Assembly: GCF_015082335.1 (NCBI RefSeq)
Contig: NZ_BLRL01000014.1
Location: forward strand, 62,001 to 126,000
From: Moritella sp. F3
GTDB lineage: Bacteria; Pseudomonadota; Gammaproteobacteria; Enterobacterales; Moritellaceae
DNA: 64,000 bases
Direction of reading: 5' to 3'
Shown piece after piece: positions 28,039-35,415 of this stretch. A program made the position numbers and the translations under genes. Every line of letters begins with the position of its first letter. Positions within the stretch are counted from its first letter, which is position 1. Below the pieces are notes generated by a model. That model made no database searches. It saw only the letters and a list, made by a program, of their open reading frames with translations, and was not told where the DNA came from.

Positions 28039-28944
28039 TCACATAATTTTCGCTAAGTGCTTGAAATGTTCCTTTAGGAAACTTAATAACACCCGATGTT
28101 TTTTCGAACCCGCGCTTCCTGGTGGAAAAACGCCGTATAGCTCAATGTTTGCTAACTCATAATCAGACAACAGTTGTTCGAGCTTGTGTGAGGCTATTTT
28201 AGGTGCTGCGTCGTAAAACGGGATCCGCGCAATACCATGACCGCCTTCAACAAAGGCTGTACGTGCAGCCGCATTGTTGGTCGTAATACTCCCTTTTGGT
28301 TTAACGCTGTAGGTACGAGTACCTTTCGTGAGTACTAATGTACTCGAGCTTAATTTATATAATACCCAGTTATGTTCAACCAGTTCTGTCGGGGTTACTG
28401 GCCGACCATACTTATTCAAGTAATCAGGTGATGCACATAAACAAGTTTTCATTGAGATTAGTTTTCTTGCCTGCAAGCCGGAGTCAACCAATGGTGCGCC
28501 CCTGATCGCCAAGTCTATCCCTTCTTGCATGATATTGACGATATCATCGGTTAATATGATGTCCAATTCAATTTTCGGAAATTGGATCTTAAACATGTTT
28601 AATGCCGGAACAATGATCTGTAATCCAACATTGACCGGACAAGTTACCTTTAATAAACCTTCAGGTTCATGTTTTAAATTTTCTATTTGTTGATTTGCCG
28701 TTTCAGCCTGCAGCGCAATTTCTTGGCAATGTTGGTAGTACTGCTGACCAGCCTCTGTGAGGGTAAAGCTGCGGGTGGTGCGGTTAAGTAATTTTAGCCC
28801 TAGCTGGGTTTCTAGCTTTTTAAGATGATAGCTGACAACTGCGCGCGAGAGGTTTAAATGCTTTGCGGCAGCAGAGAGCGTCCCTTGTTCGACAATCTGA
28901 GCGTAAACAACCATACTTTTTAATTGTTCAAAAGAAACATTCAT
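28039..28944 (-). CDS. LysR family transcriptional regulator
   Basis: A 301-residue regulator. The N-terminal helix-turn-helix (about 5-65) has the LysR pattern QGTLSAAAKHLNLSRAVVS followed by KKLETQLGLKLLNRTTR. The effector-binding domain (about 90-295) is of the type whose relatives (AaeR/DmlR group) often control a divergent neighbour. Here that neighbour is the DJ-1/PfpI-type gene at 29171, the most likely target. A short inverted repeat lies 18 bases upstream of its own start. The effector is unknown. Confidence 0.9.
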   Translation of the reverse strand: MNVSFEQLKSMVVYAQIVEQGTLSAAAKHLNLSRAVVSYHLKKLETQLGLKLLNRTTRSFTLTEAGQQYYQHCQEIALQAETANQQIENLKHEPEGLLKVTCPVNVGLQIIVPALNMFKIQFPKIELDIILTDDIVNIMQEGIDLAIRGAPLVDSGLQARKLISMKTCLCASPDYLNKYGRPVTPTELVEHNWVLYKLSSSTLVLTKGTRTYSVKPKGSITTNNAAARTAFVEGGHGIARIPFYDAAPKIASHKLEQLLSDYELANIELYGVFPPGSAGSKKHRVLLSFLKEHFKHLAKIM

Positions 28945-28961
28945 AGATTGAAACCGTATAG

Positions 28962-28975
28962 ATGCAGTGGTGCAT
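28962..28975. promoter_or_regulatory. Inverted repeat upstream of lysR-type gene, possible operator
   Basis: ATGCA-GTGG-TGCAT, a perfect 5-bp inverted repeat with a 4-base spacer, just upstream of the LysR start. LysR proteins usually bind such dyads near their own promoter. It is short, so chance occurrence is possible. Confidence 0.3.
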
Positions 28976-29170
28976 TACATTGTATCAAAAAGTTGAACAG
29001 TGTAGTCAATTTACTCTGCATTGTTAGAATTAACGTCGAGGTATAGACTGTTTGTATTCGCTGTTATCAACTAATGGCACTTACTATTAGACTTTACTCA
29101 TTACACAGTTTATTCATCACTCGGCTATCTAGTCATTAGATCTATGCCCAGTTAAAGCAAAGGAATTATC

Positions 29171-29851
29171 ATGATTAAGAATATTTTAGTGGTACTAACA
29201 TCACATGCAGATTTAGGTAATACAGGCAAGAAAACAGGTTTTTGGGTTGAAGAATTAGCCGCTCCTTATTATGTTTTTCTTGATGCTGGCATGACGATCA
29301 CGTTAGCGTCACCTGCAGGTGGCCAGCCACCGATTGATCCAGCAAGTGCTGATGAAAGTATGCAAACTGATGCAACCCGTCGTTTTGGTGTCGATAAATC
29401 GGCACAGCAAGCACTTACGACGACAGTGAAATTAGATGAAGTAAAAGAACAAGATTTTGATGCTGTATTTTACCCTGGTGGCCATGGCCCGCTATGGGAT
29501 TTAACTGATAACACAACATCAATTGATTTACTGTCGGCGTTTCTTGCTAGCAACAAGCCGGTATCTGCAGTTTGTCATGCAACAGCTGCATTGCTAAACG
29601 TGAAGACGGTTGAAGGTGAATATGTAATTAAAGGTAAAGCCGTAACAGGATTCTCAAATACTGAAGAGGGTGCAGTACAATTAACTGAAATCGTCCCATT
29701 TTTACTCGAAGATGAGATTGTAAAGCGCGGCGGCGACTATCAAAAAGTAGCTGATTGGACTCCGTTTGCAGTACAAGATGGTTTAATCATCACGGGTCAA
29801 AATCCTGCATCTTCCGCTTTAGTGGCTGAAAAACTGATCGCACACGCTTAA
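29171..29851 (+). CDS. DJ-1/PfpI superfamily protein (Hsp31-like, type 1 glutamine amidotransferase fold)
   Basis: A 226-residue protein with the catalytic elements of Hsp31/glyoxalase III-like members. An acidic residue lies in GFWVEELAAPYYVF near the N-terminus, and the GGHGPLWDL oxyanion loop follows. The nucleophile-elbow Cys followed by His is in SAVCHATAALL (about 137). Members degrade methylglyoxal or act as chaperones/deglycases; the specific activity cannot be fixed from sequence. AAAGGA precedes the ATG. It is divergent from a LysR gene and followed by a strong terminator, so it is monocistronic and probably LysR-controlled. Confidence 0.87.
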   Translation: MIKNILVVLTSHADLGNTGKKTGFWVEELAAPYYVFLDAGMTITLASPAGGQPPIDPASADESMQTDATRRFGVDKSAQQALTTTVKLDEVKEQDFDAVFYPGGHGPLWDLTDNTTSIDLLSAFLASNKPVSAVCHATAALLNVKTVEGEYVIKGKAVTGFSNTEEGAVQLTEIVPFLLEDEIVKRGGDYQKVADWTPFAVQDGLIITGQNPASSALVAEKLIAHA

Positions 29852-29960
29852 TTCGACTCGCATTCATTTTGGTGATGACCAGATTTTAGACACCGCATTA
29901 TAATTACAACGCTAAAACACTTAACTTTAATGACGAGTTAGTCCTAAGTATCGAATAAAT

Positions 29961-30001
29961 AAAAATGGCTAGAATGATGATTCATTCTAGCCATTTTTTT
30001 T
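29961..30001 (+). terminator. Rho-independent terminator after the DJ-1-like gene
   Basis: A 16-bp stem (29962-29977 with 29982-29997) with a short loop and a run of T, about 110 bases past the stop. The A-rich left arm could also act on the minus strand, but no minus gene approaches it. Confidence 0.88.
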
Positions 30002-30133
30002 GCTATTAAAATATTATTAATGAATTATCAGTGTTCGATTAATACTTTTTTAATTCATTAATGCTATAACTCAATGATATTGTTTTATTGTTTTATTGTA
30101 TTTTATAGTTATCTTCATGCTTAAGGAAAAGTA

Positions 30134-30427
30134 ATGGGTGATTTAGAATGGATGTTGAGCGTAATCATGATCTCGGGTTTTTTGTTTGCGGCAATTGCTA
30201 GGTTTAATTTACATCGGTATTTACAACACAAAAAAACGCTAACGTTCACCGATAAGCAGCAAGCTTATAAGCAATTTGAAAATACATCACCAGAAGCTAT
30301 TTTAGATGATGGACTGCATCAATTATTCAAATATTTTATTGCTGGTATGGTTATTTTTATTTGTGGAAGTGCGACTTTGGTCGATAACGGCGCATTAGAA
30401 GCACTGATGATTGTTTTCGTTGAGTAA
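30134..30427 (+). CDS. Small membrane protein, unknown
   Basis: A 97-residue protein with hydrophobic helices near residues 7-24 and 67-84, separated by a polar, charged loop. AAGGA stands 7 bases before the ATG. It ends exactly where the convergent gene ends: the two stop codons touch with no base between them. I recognise no family; a membrane location is the only inference. Confidence 0.65.
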   Translation: MGDLEWMLSVIMISGFLFAAIARFNLHRYLQHKKTLTFTDKQQAYKQFENTSPEAILDDGLHQLFKYFIAGMVIFICGSATLVDNGALEALMIVFVE

Positions 30428-30592
30428 CTAACGATCATAACCGTATTCAGTTTCGACTTCTTCGTACTCCTGTAGCTGTTCTTTGTCGTGTTTTTTATGT
30501 AGTGCAGCGATTAGTTCAAGATCCAATTTGGCAAAAAAGAGATCTTCTTCTACTTGGCCTTTTAGTTGCATTGCTTCATTAAATACTGACAT
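30428..30592 (-). CDS. Small acidic coiled-coil-like protein, unknown
   Basis: A 54-residue acidic, helical protein (KGQVEEDLFFAKLDLELIA, then a Glu/Lys-rich tail ending EYGYDR). I take the ATG at MSVFNEA, with GAGG about 11 bases before it; the frame stays open a further 11 codons upstream to another ATG. The stop codon directly abuts that of the convergent gene. No family is recognised. Its small size and ordinary ribosome site make it plausible rather than certain. Confidence 0.55.
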   Translation of the reverse strand: MSVFNEAMQLKGQVEEDLFFAKLDLELIAALHKKHDKEQLQEYEEVETEYGYDR

Positions 30593-30688
30593 GACGGCAT
30601 TTACCTCTAATAACCTGCTTATCAATAATTCTAGTTTATTTTAAACAGAAGCGTTATTAGAGGTGAGATATTATTGCGATCACCGCTA

Positions 30689-31354
30689 TCAAGCAGTTTG
30701 TTTATTTTCCTTTAGACTCGCTAAAACTTTAGATAAAGAATCTGTTACGGTATGGCCTAATGTTAATATTTCTGCACTTGGTTGGACTAAGTCAGGTATT
30801 TGAAATGTTTGCATATTAGCGCTCACCGCCGCAAGCACGCCATTATTAGAATCCTCAAATGCCAAGCAATCCTCAGGCCTAATGCTTAAACGACCTGCTG
30901 CCAGTAAATAAATTTCAGGATCAGGCTTACCATTCTTCACTTCACAGCCGGTTGTGAGATTATCGAAATAGTGATCTAACCCAGCGAATTTTAACTTAAT
31001 CTTAGCGACATCATTTTGTGTTGACGTTGCTACGGCTGTCGGCACGTTGTTGTCTTTTAGCCAGGTTAATAATTCAATAACCCCTTCTTTCACTGGAATA
31101 GCTTGATGTTTTACTACTGCGTTATAGCGGGTTTTCCATGCATGATGCAAAACAGGGTAGTCAAGGTCGCTGCCGTAACCTGCACGAAGCACTTGCTCGA
31201 TACCTTGGGCATTACGGCCGATAATGTCTAAGTAAACATCTTCTAAAAAAGGAATCGATAATGAGGCGCAGGCTTCTTCGAATACACCTTTACATACACG
31301 CTCTGTGTCGAGAAGTAGACCATCCATATCAAAAATAGCTGCTTGATAATTCAC
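30689..31354 (-). CDS. HAD family sugar-phosphatase / beta-phosphoglucomutase-like protein
   Basis: A 221-residue HAD hydrolase with cap type I. The catalytic motif FDMDGLLLDTE (about 8-18) has the nucleophile Asp and acid/base Asp. Motif II is the Thr/Ser in AVATSTQ (about 112), motif III the Lys in GKPDPEIYL, and motif IV is FEDSNNG. This arrangement fits the YniC/HxpB group, which dephosphorylates 2-deoxyglucose-6-phosphate and related hexose phosphates. The exact substrate is not readable. No operon partner is evident. Confidence 0.85.
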   Translation of the reverse strand: MNYQAAIFDMDGLLLDTERVCKGVFEEACASLSIPFLEDVYLDIIGRNAQGIEQVLRAGYGSDLDYPVLHHAWKTRYNAVVKHQAIPVKEGVIELLTWLKDNNVPTAVATSTQNDVAKIKLKFAGLDHYFDNLTTGCEVKNGKPDPEIYLLAAGRLSIRPEDCLAFEDSNNGVLAAVSANMQTFQIPDLVQPSAEILTLGHTVTDSLSKVLASLKENKQTA

Positions 31355-31576
31355 TTTCGTTTATCCTATATTTTATGAGTTGTTTCGATGGCTCAGTATA
31401 ACAAATCTTAGGCTCATAATTAATGTTTGATCACATTAAACATTAGTCGATATAAAACAATACCTAAGTGAATAATTCTAATTAAGTCTTATTAAGATTA
31501 ATGTAACTCTAATAGAGGGTATAAATACCACGATGGATATTTGGTCCATTGTTAACTGGATGATAATAGGGAATTT

Positions 31577-31996
31577 ATGAAAAAGTGTATTAGTGGTTTA
31601 TGTTTAACATTATTAGTTGCTGGTAGTGTATTTGCAAGTGAAAAGGTACCCGTAACTGTTGACGTATTAGCCAAAGCAACATCAAGCTGGGAAGGTTCAG
31701 CGCTTCCTGAGTATCCAAAGGGAAAACCTGAGGTGACAATATTAAAAATCAAGATTGAACCAGGTGTTAAATTACCTCTGCATGAACATCCTGTTATTAA
31801 TGCTGGCTATTTAGTTAGTGGTGAACTGACGGTGGTAACACAAGACAATAAAACGCTAGAGATGAAAGCGGGTGATACCCTTGTTGAAGTGGTTAATAAA
31901 TGGCATTACGGTGTGAATAATGGTGATATGCCTGCTGAAATCGTTGTTTTTTATGCTGGTATTAAAGACAAGCCATTAACGGTTAAGCATAAATAA
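31577..31996 (+). CDS. Exported cupin-domain protein
   Basis: A 139-residue protein with a cleavable Sec signal (CISGLCLTLLVAGSVFA) and a single cupin barrel. The metal-binding pattern is LHEHP (HxH, about 71-73) in cupin motif 1, and the His in NKWHYGV in motif 2. Periplasmic cupins of this type lack an assigned reaction. It stands alone, convergent with dcuC. The ATG follows a GGGAAT stretch, a modest ribosome site. Confidence 0.82.
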   Translation: MKKCISGLCLTLLVAGSVFASEKVPVTVDVLAKATSSWEGSALPEYPKGKPEVTILKIKIEPGVKLPLHEHPVINAGYLVSGELTVVTQDNKTLEMKAGDTLVEVVNKWHYGVNNGDMPAEIVVFYAGIKDKPLTVKHK

Positions 31997-32004
31997 TAAT
32001 GTAA

Positions 32005-32030
32005 AAGGCTAGGAACATTGTCCTAGCCTT
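32005..32030 (-). terminator. Terminator of dcuC (shared hairpin with the cupin gene)
   Basis: A 10-bp perfect stem (32005-32014 with 32021-32030) with a 6-base loop. On the minus strand it is followed by T4, so it suits dcuC, which ends 54 bases away. On the plus strand the T-tract is poor. Confidence 0.7.
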
Positions 32031-32083
32031 ACTGTGGATTTCTAGCAACAATTGAATATGCTTATTGCATTCAGATATTGGGA

Positions 32084-33451
32084 CTAAGCATACATAGGTA
32101 CAAGAACCATTGTACCGCCGATAACAGTAATCAAACCTGCTAACACTGGTACTGAAGTACGTTTAACGACTTCAAATGGACTGATTTTACCCATACCACT
32201 GGTTGCTACAATCACACCTGCAACAGGTGACACTGTACGACCAAGATTTGATGCTTGTAACATCGGGATGATTAAGAACGCAGGGTTTAGACCCATTTTT
32301 CCAGCAAGAGCAGGGGCTAATTCAACAAATGCGTAGAATGGTGCATTGCCCGAACCAGTTGCGATTGCTGCGGCTACGGTTAGACCGGTTAGAATAAGCA
32401 TTAATGCAAACCCACCAGCGCCGGCTGCTTCGGCAAGGCCGATTAAATTATCAATCGCGCCAAGCGACATTAAGCCTTGTGCAAATACACCAGCAGCAAC
32501 TAACAGCATGACAACACCTTTAAATGCATCGCCCATACCTTCGTAGCAAGACTCTAAATCTTCTAAGGTTGCGCGTCCATTTAAGCGTTTCGTTATAAAA
32601 TCGACAATCGCACTAATAAAGATGGAGAAGACCACGATAGTGTAGATATCGAGTGATAGCCCTTCAATTGTTGAACCGTTAAATAAAAATACACCGATAA
32701 TTGGGAGGAAGGGTAAGAATGCATAATATCCAGGTGCTGTTACCACGATTTCTGAGATATTCGTTTTTACCATCGGCGTGTTTTCTTTTTTGTCTAAATG
32801 ACGGTTCCAGAAAAACGCTGCGATTGCCATCACCAAGATTGCACAGATTGATACAGGTAATACTGTCTCTACAGCAAATACATGCAAAGGTAATCCTGAT
32901 TTTTCGGCAGCCACGACAACATCACCTGATGTTGGAGACAAGATGATAGCTGCTGGAGACGCACAAACGGCGACAGCAGCAGGGCGAGAGATACCCATTG
33001 CCGTCATCATAGGGAATAAGGTAGCCATTAATAACACACCAAGACCTGTGGCAGAGCTTACTGCAAGCGACATTAAGCAAGCAACGATGTAAGCGGCGAC
33101 AAGCAGGGTGTAAGGGGATTTGATAAATGACAGGGGTTTGGAGAACTGTTTAACGACGACGTTGTTTGCATCAATTTTAGTCATGTAAGCAGCAAAGCCA
33201 CATAACAACATAATTTGCATACCAAGACCGCCACCACGATACTTCAGCATGTATTTAACAAACTCCAATGAGTCTGTAAGGATATTCCCTGTACTTGCTA
33301 TGCTTGATGGTAGAATTTGTTTACCAAGCAACCCTGTGATGATTAGTAGTGTAATACCAGCGGTAAGTAATACACCTGCTGCTTTATATTCTTTGACGAT
33401 GAAGTAGCCGACTGCAACCGTTACAATCAAACCAATGAATAACTCTAACAT
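32084..33451 (-). CDS. dcuC: Anaerobic C4-dicarboxylate transporter DcuC
   Basis: An inner-membrane carrier for fumarate/succinate exchange and succinate efflux during anaerobic growth. The 455 residues (E. coli 461) align well with DcuC from memory, including GLGMQIMLLCGFAAYM, ACLMSLAVSSATGLGVLLMA and the CASPAAIILSPTSGDVV loop. About 11-12 membrane helices are apparent. An FNR-like box lies 164 bases upstream, in line with anaerobic induction of dcuC in E. coli. It is divergent from mog. Confidence 0.92.
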   Translation of the reverse strand: MLELFIGLIVTVAVGYFIVKEYKAAGVLLTAGITLLIITGLLGKQILPSSIASTGNILTDSLEFVKYMLKYRGGGLGMQIMLLCGFAAYMTKIDANNVVVKQFSKPLSFIKSPYTLLVAAYIVACLMSLAVSSATGLGVLLMATLFPMMTAMGISRPAAVAVCASPAAIILSPTSGDVVVAAEKSGLPLHVFAVETVLPVSICAILVMAIAAFFWNRHLDKKENTPMVKTNISEIVVTAPGYYAFLPFLPIIGVFLFNGSTIEGLSLDIYTIVVFSIFISAIVDFITKRLNGRATLEDLESCYEGMGDAFKGVVMLLVAAGVFAQGLMSLGAIDNLIGLAEAAGAGGFALMLILTGLTVAAAIATGSGNAPFYAFVELAPALAGKMGLNPAFLIIPMLQASNLGRTVSPVAGVIVATSGMGKISPFEVVKRTSVPVLAGLITVIGGTMVLVPMYA

Positions 33452-33614
33452 TGAAACCTCTTTACTGTATTCTAATATACAATTAACATTATTTTAACGT
33501 TTAAACTAATGTTTCCGTTACTGGTTGAATGTACCCACAAAGAGGTTGTTTTACGATGGTTAACACTACTATTGATGATCTAAATCAGCATTTAATAAAC
33601 TCAGGATAAATAGT

Positions 33615-33628
33615 TTGAGGTAGATCAA
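33615..33628. promoter_or_regulatory. FNR-like box between dcuC and mog
   Basis: TTGAG-GTAG-ATCAA differs from the FNR consensus TTGAT-N4-ATCAA at one base. It sits 164 bases before dcuC and 75 bases before mog. A role in anaerobic control of dcuC is plausible, but the distance fits mog better. Confidence 0.45.
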
Positions 33629-33702
33629 CCTCTTGATTTTACACTCCCGATTGCTTCCGTTAAAATTAGGCCATTAAATAAATAAGCTATATGGAATAAA
33701 CA

Positions 33703-34236
33703 ATGACTAAAGCTAAAATCGGTATTGTGACAGTAAGTGATAGAGCCAGTGCTGGCATTTATGAAGATCTTTCTGGTAAGGCTATTATCGCTGTATTAAA
33801 CGAGTACCTGACTTCTGAGTGGGAACCTGTTTATGAAGTTATTCCTGATGAGCAAGATGTGATTGAAGCAACATTAATCAAAATGGCAGATGAACAGAAC
33901 TGTAGTTTAATTGTAACGACAGGTGGGACTGGTCCAGCTAAGCGTGATGTAACACCGGAAGCAACTGAAGCGGTATGTGATCGCATGATGCCTGGTTTTG
34001 GTGAACTAATGCGTGCTGAATCGCTTAAATTTGTACCAACAGCGATCCTTTCTCGTCAAACTGCGGGCTTACGTGCTGATTCATTAATCGTGAACTTACC
34101 GGGTAAACCTAAATCAATTCGCGAATGTTTAGATGCGGTATTCCCTGCAATCCCTTATTGTATTGATTTAATGGATGGTCCTTTTCTTGAATGCGATGAA
34201 TCTGTTATTAAGCCGTTCAGACCAAAAGCGAAATAA
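33703..34236 (+). CDS. mog: Molybdopterin adenylyltransferase Mog
   Basis: Activates molybdopterin by adenylation before molybdate insertion. The 177 residues show the MoaB/Mog fold with GIVTVSDRAS at the start, the TTGGTGPAKRDVTPEA active-site loop (about 74-89) and the NLPGKPKSIRE C-terminal segment. Length and the LDGP-like end match E. coli Mog (195 aa) better than MoaB, but MoaB-type activity cannot be excluded. It stands alone, divergent from dcuC with a shared FNR-like box between them; molybdoenzymes being mostly anaerobic, joint control would make sense. Confidence 0.9.
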   Translation: MTKAKIGIVTVSDRASAGIYEDLSGKAIIAVLNEYLTSEWEPVYEVIPDEQDVIEATLIKMADEQNCSLIVTTGGTGPAKRDVTPEATEAVCDRMMPGFGELMRAESLKFVPTAILSRQTAGLRADSLIVNLPGKPKSIRECLDAVFPAIPYCIDLMDGPFLECDESVIKPFRPKAK

Positions 34237-34348
34237 TAAATCATTATTTTATAGGTTAGTATAAATATTGTAGCCATGTATTTTCATGTTTATGCTGAAA
34301 TACATGGCTTGTTCATCGCTAGTTTATACACTGCTTAATATTGAATAG

Positions 34349-34630
34349 TTATAGATTACGCATTACCTTGTGAATGACATCATCTACGTTTATATCAACA
34401 TGCTGTGCTGCATCTTGCGCATAGATATTGATATTTTTGTATAGCTCGCCAATCATGGTTATCCCACTGCATTGAATCGTGAGAACTATATTGGCGGTGA
34501 TTATGTTTATCACAGCTTGTTCATCAGAGTCTGATTCAAGCGCATTGATCTCTTGTTGCCAATCTGATTGACCTTTTATTTTAGCTAATGTACTTTCTGA
34601 ACTTGTTAATAATTGACTGCTAATCCTCAT
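34349..34630 (-). CDS. Hypothetical protein
   Basis: A 93-residue, mostly polar and helical protein with an Ala/Asp-rich C-terminal half ending VHVxxxVxxVIHKVMRNL in character. GAGGAA stands about 6 bases before the ATG. It lies 45 bases downstream of the YbaK-type gene on the same strand, so the two may be cotranscribed. No signal peptide, membrane helix or known motif is visible. I do not recognise it. Confidence 0.6.
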   Translation of the reverse strand: MRISSQLLTSSESTLAKIKGQSDWQQEINALESDSDEQAVINIITANIVLTIQCSGITMIGELYKNINIYAQDAAQHVDINVDDVIHKVMRNL

Positions 34631-34675
34631 GTTCTTAAGTTCCTCTAATAGTGAATAGACATACTTAGTCTGTCG

Positions 34676-35194
34676 TTAATGCCTTAACTTACCTTGCCTA
34701 ACGTGTTCATGGTGATAACCACTTCCGGCCTTATGAAAGCCACAGCTGATGATTGTTGGCTGTACTAAGCCGATCAAATCGTCTGCTTTCATTCTTATTG
34801 TTTCACAATGATCTCCAGCGTTAAAACTGATCTCTTTTTGCTGCACTAAAGCATCGGACATAAAAACTGGCATATTAAAGAGATGACCAAAGGGCGGCAT
34901 TGCGCCTGTTTCACAGTCTGGGAAGGTATGACGGAACTGATGTTCATAGGCTAAATTGACATAACGCGCCCCAATTGAAAACGCAATATTATCAAAATCA
35001 ATGGTATAGGGTGCGGGCATGACTATCATAACCAATCGCGTGTCTGCCGTGATAATGACGGTTTTCGCAAAACACATGCCGCTGGTTTTACTTAATTCTG
35101 CAGCGTGCTGCGCAGTGTAACCGGGTGGATGGTGATCGCTTTGGTAGTTTATATAAGCTTGATCTAAATAGTGGGTGATTTTTCGCATGAGCAT
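34676..35194 (-). CDS. YbaK/ProX-type aminoacyl-tRNA deacylase
   Basis: A 172-residue protein of the YbaK/EbsC family, free-standing editing domains that hydrolyse mischarged tRNAs such as Cys- or Ala-tRNAPro. The family features are TAQHAAELSKTSG early, the conserved Lys in CFAKTVII, and the ETGAMPPFG loop. GGAG lies 8 bases before the ATG chosen; a second ATG two codons later is possible. The C-terminal extension after PTIISCGFHKAG, rich in His, is longer than in typical YbaK. Which tRNA it edits cannot be deduced. Confidence 0.82.
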   Translation of the reverse strand: MLMRKITHYLDQAYINYQSDHHPPGYTAQHAAELSKTSGMCFAKTVIITADTRLVMIVMPAPYTIDFDNIAFSIGARYVNLAYEHQFRHTFPDCETGAMPPFGHLFNMPVFMSDALVQQKEISFNAGDHCETIRMKADDLIGLVQPTIISCGFHKAGSGYHHEHVRQGKLRH

Positions 35195-35351
35195 AATCCA
35201 TCTCCCGTATCGGTTACAGTAACCAATATATTAAATAGCGGTGTAACTAGGAGCTTTAATTATAGCTGGTAATATCTATACATGGATGGATTTAAGTAAA
35301 GGTCTACATAAAGATGACATGTAGATGAATAGAAATGTTTTCTAGCATATT

Positions 35352-35387
35352 AAAAAGGGTAAAATGCATACACATTTTACCCTTTTA
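35352..35387. terminator. Bidirectional terminator after ygiQ
   Basis: A 14-bp perfect stem (35353-35366 with 35373-35386) with A-rich left and T-rich right arms. It lies about 30 bases beyond the ygiQ stop on the minus strand. It separates ygiQ from the YbaK-type gene. Confidence 0.82.
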
Positions 35388-35415
35388 TATTTTTACGTCG
35401 GTATTCGATTAATAC

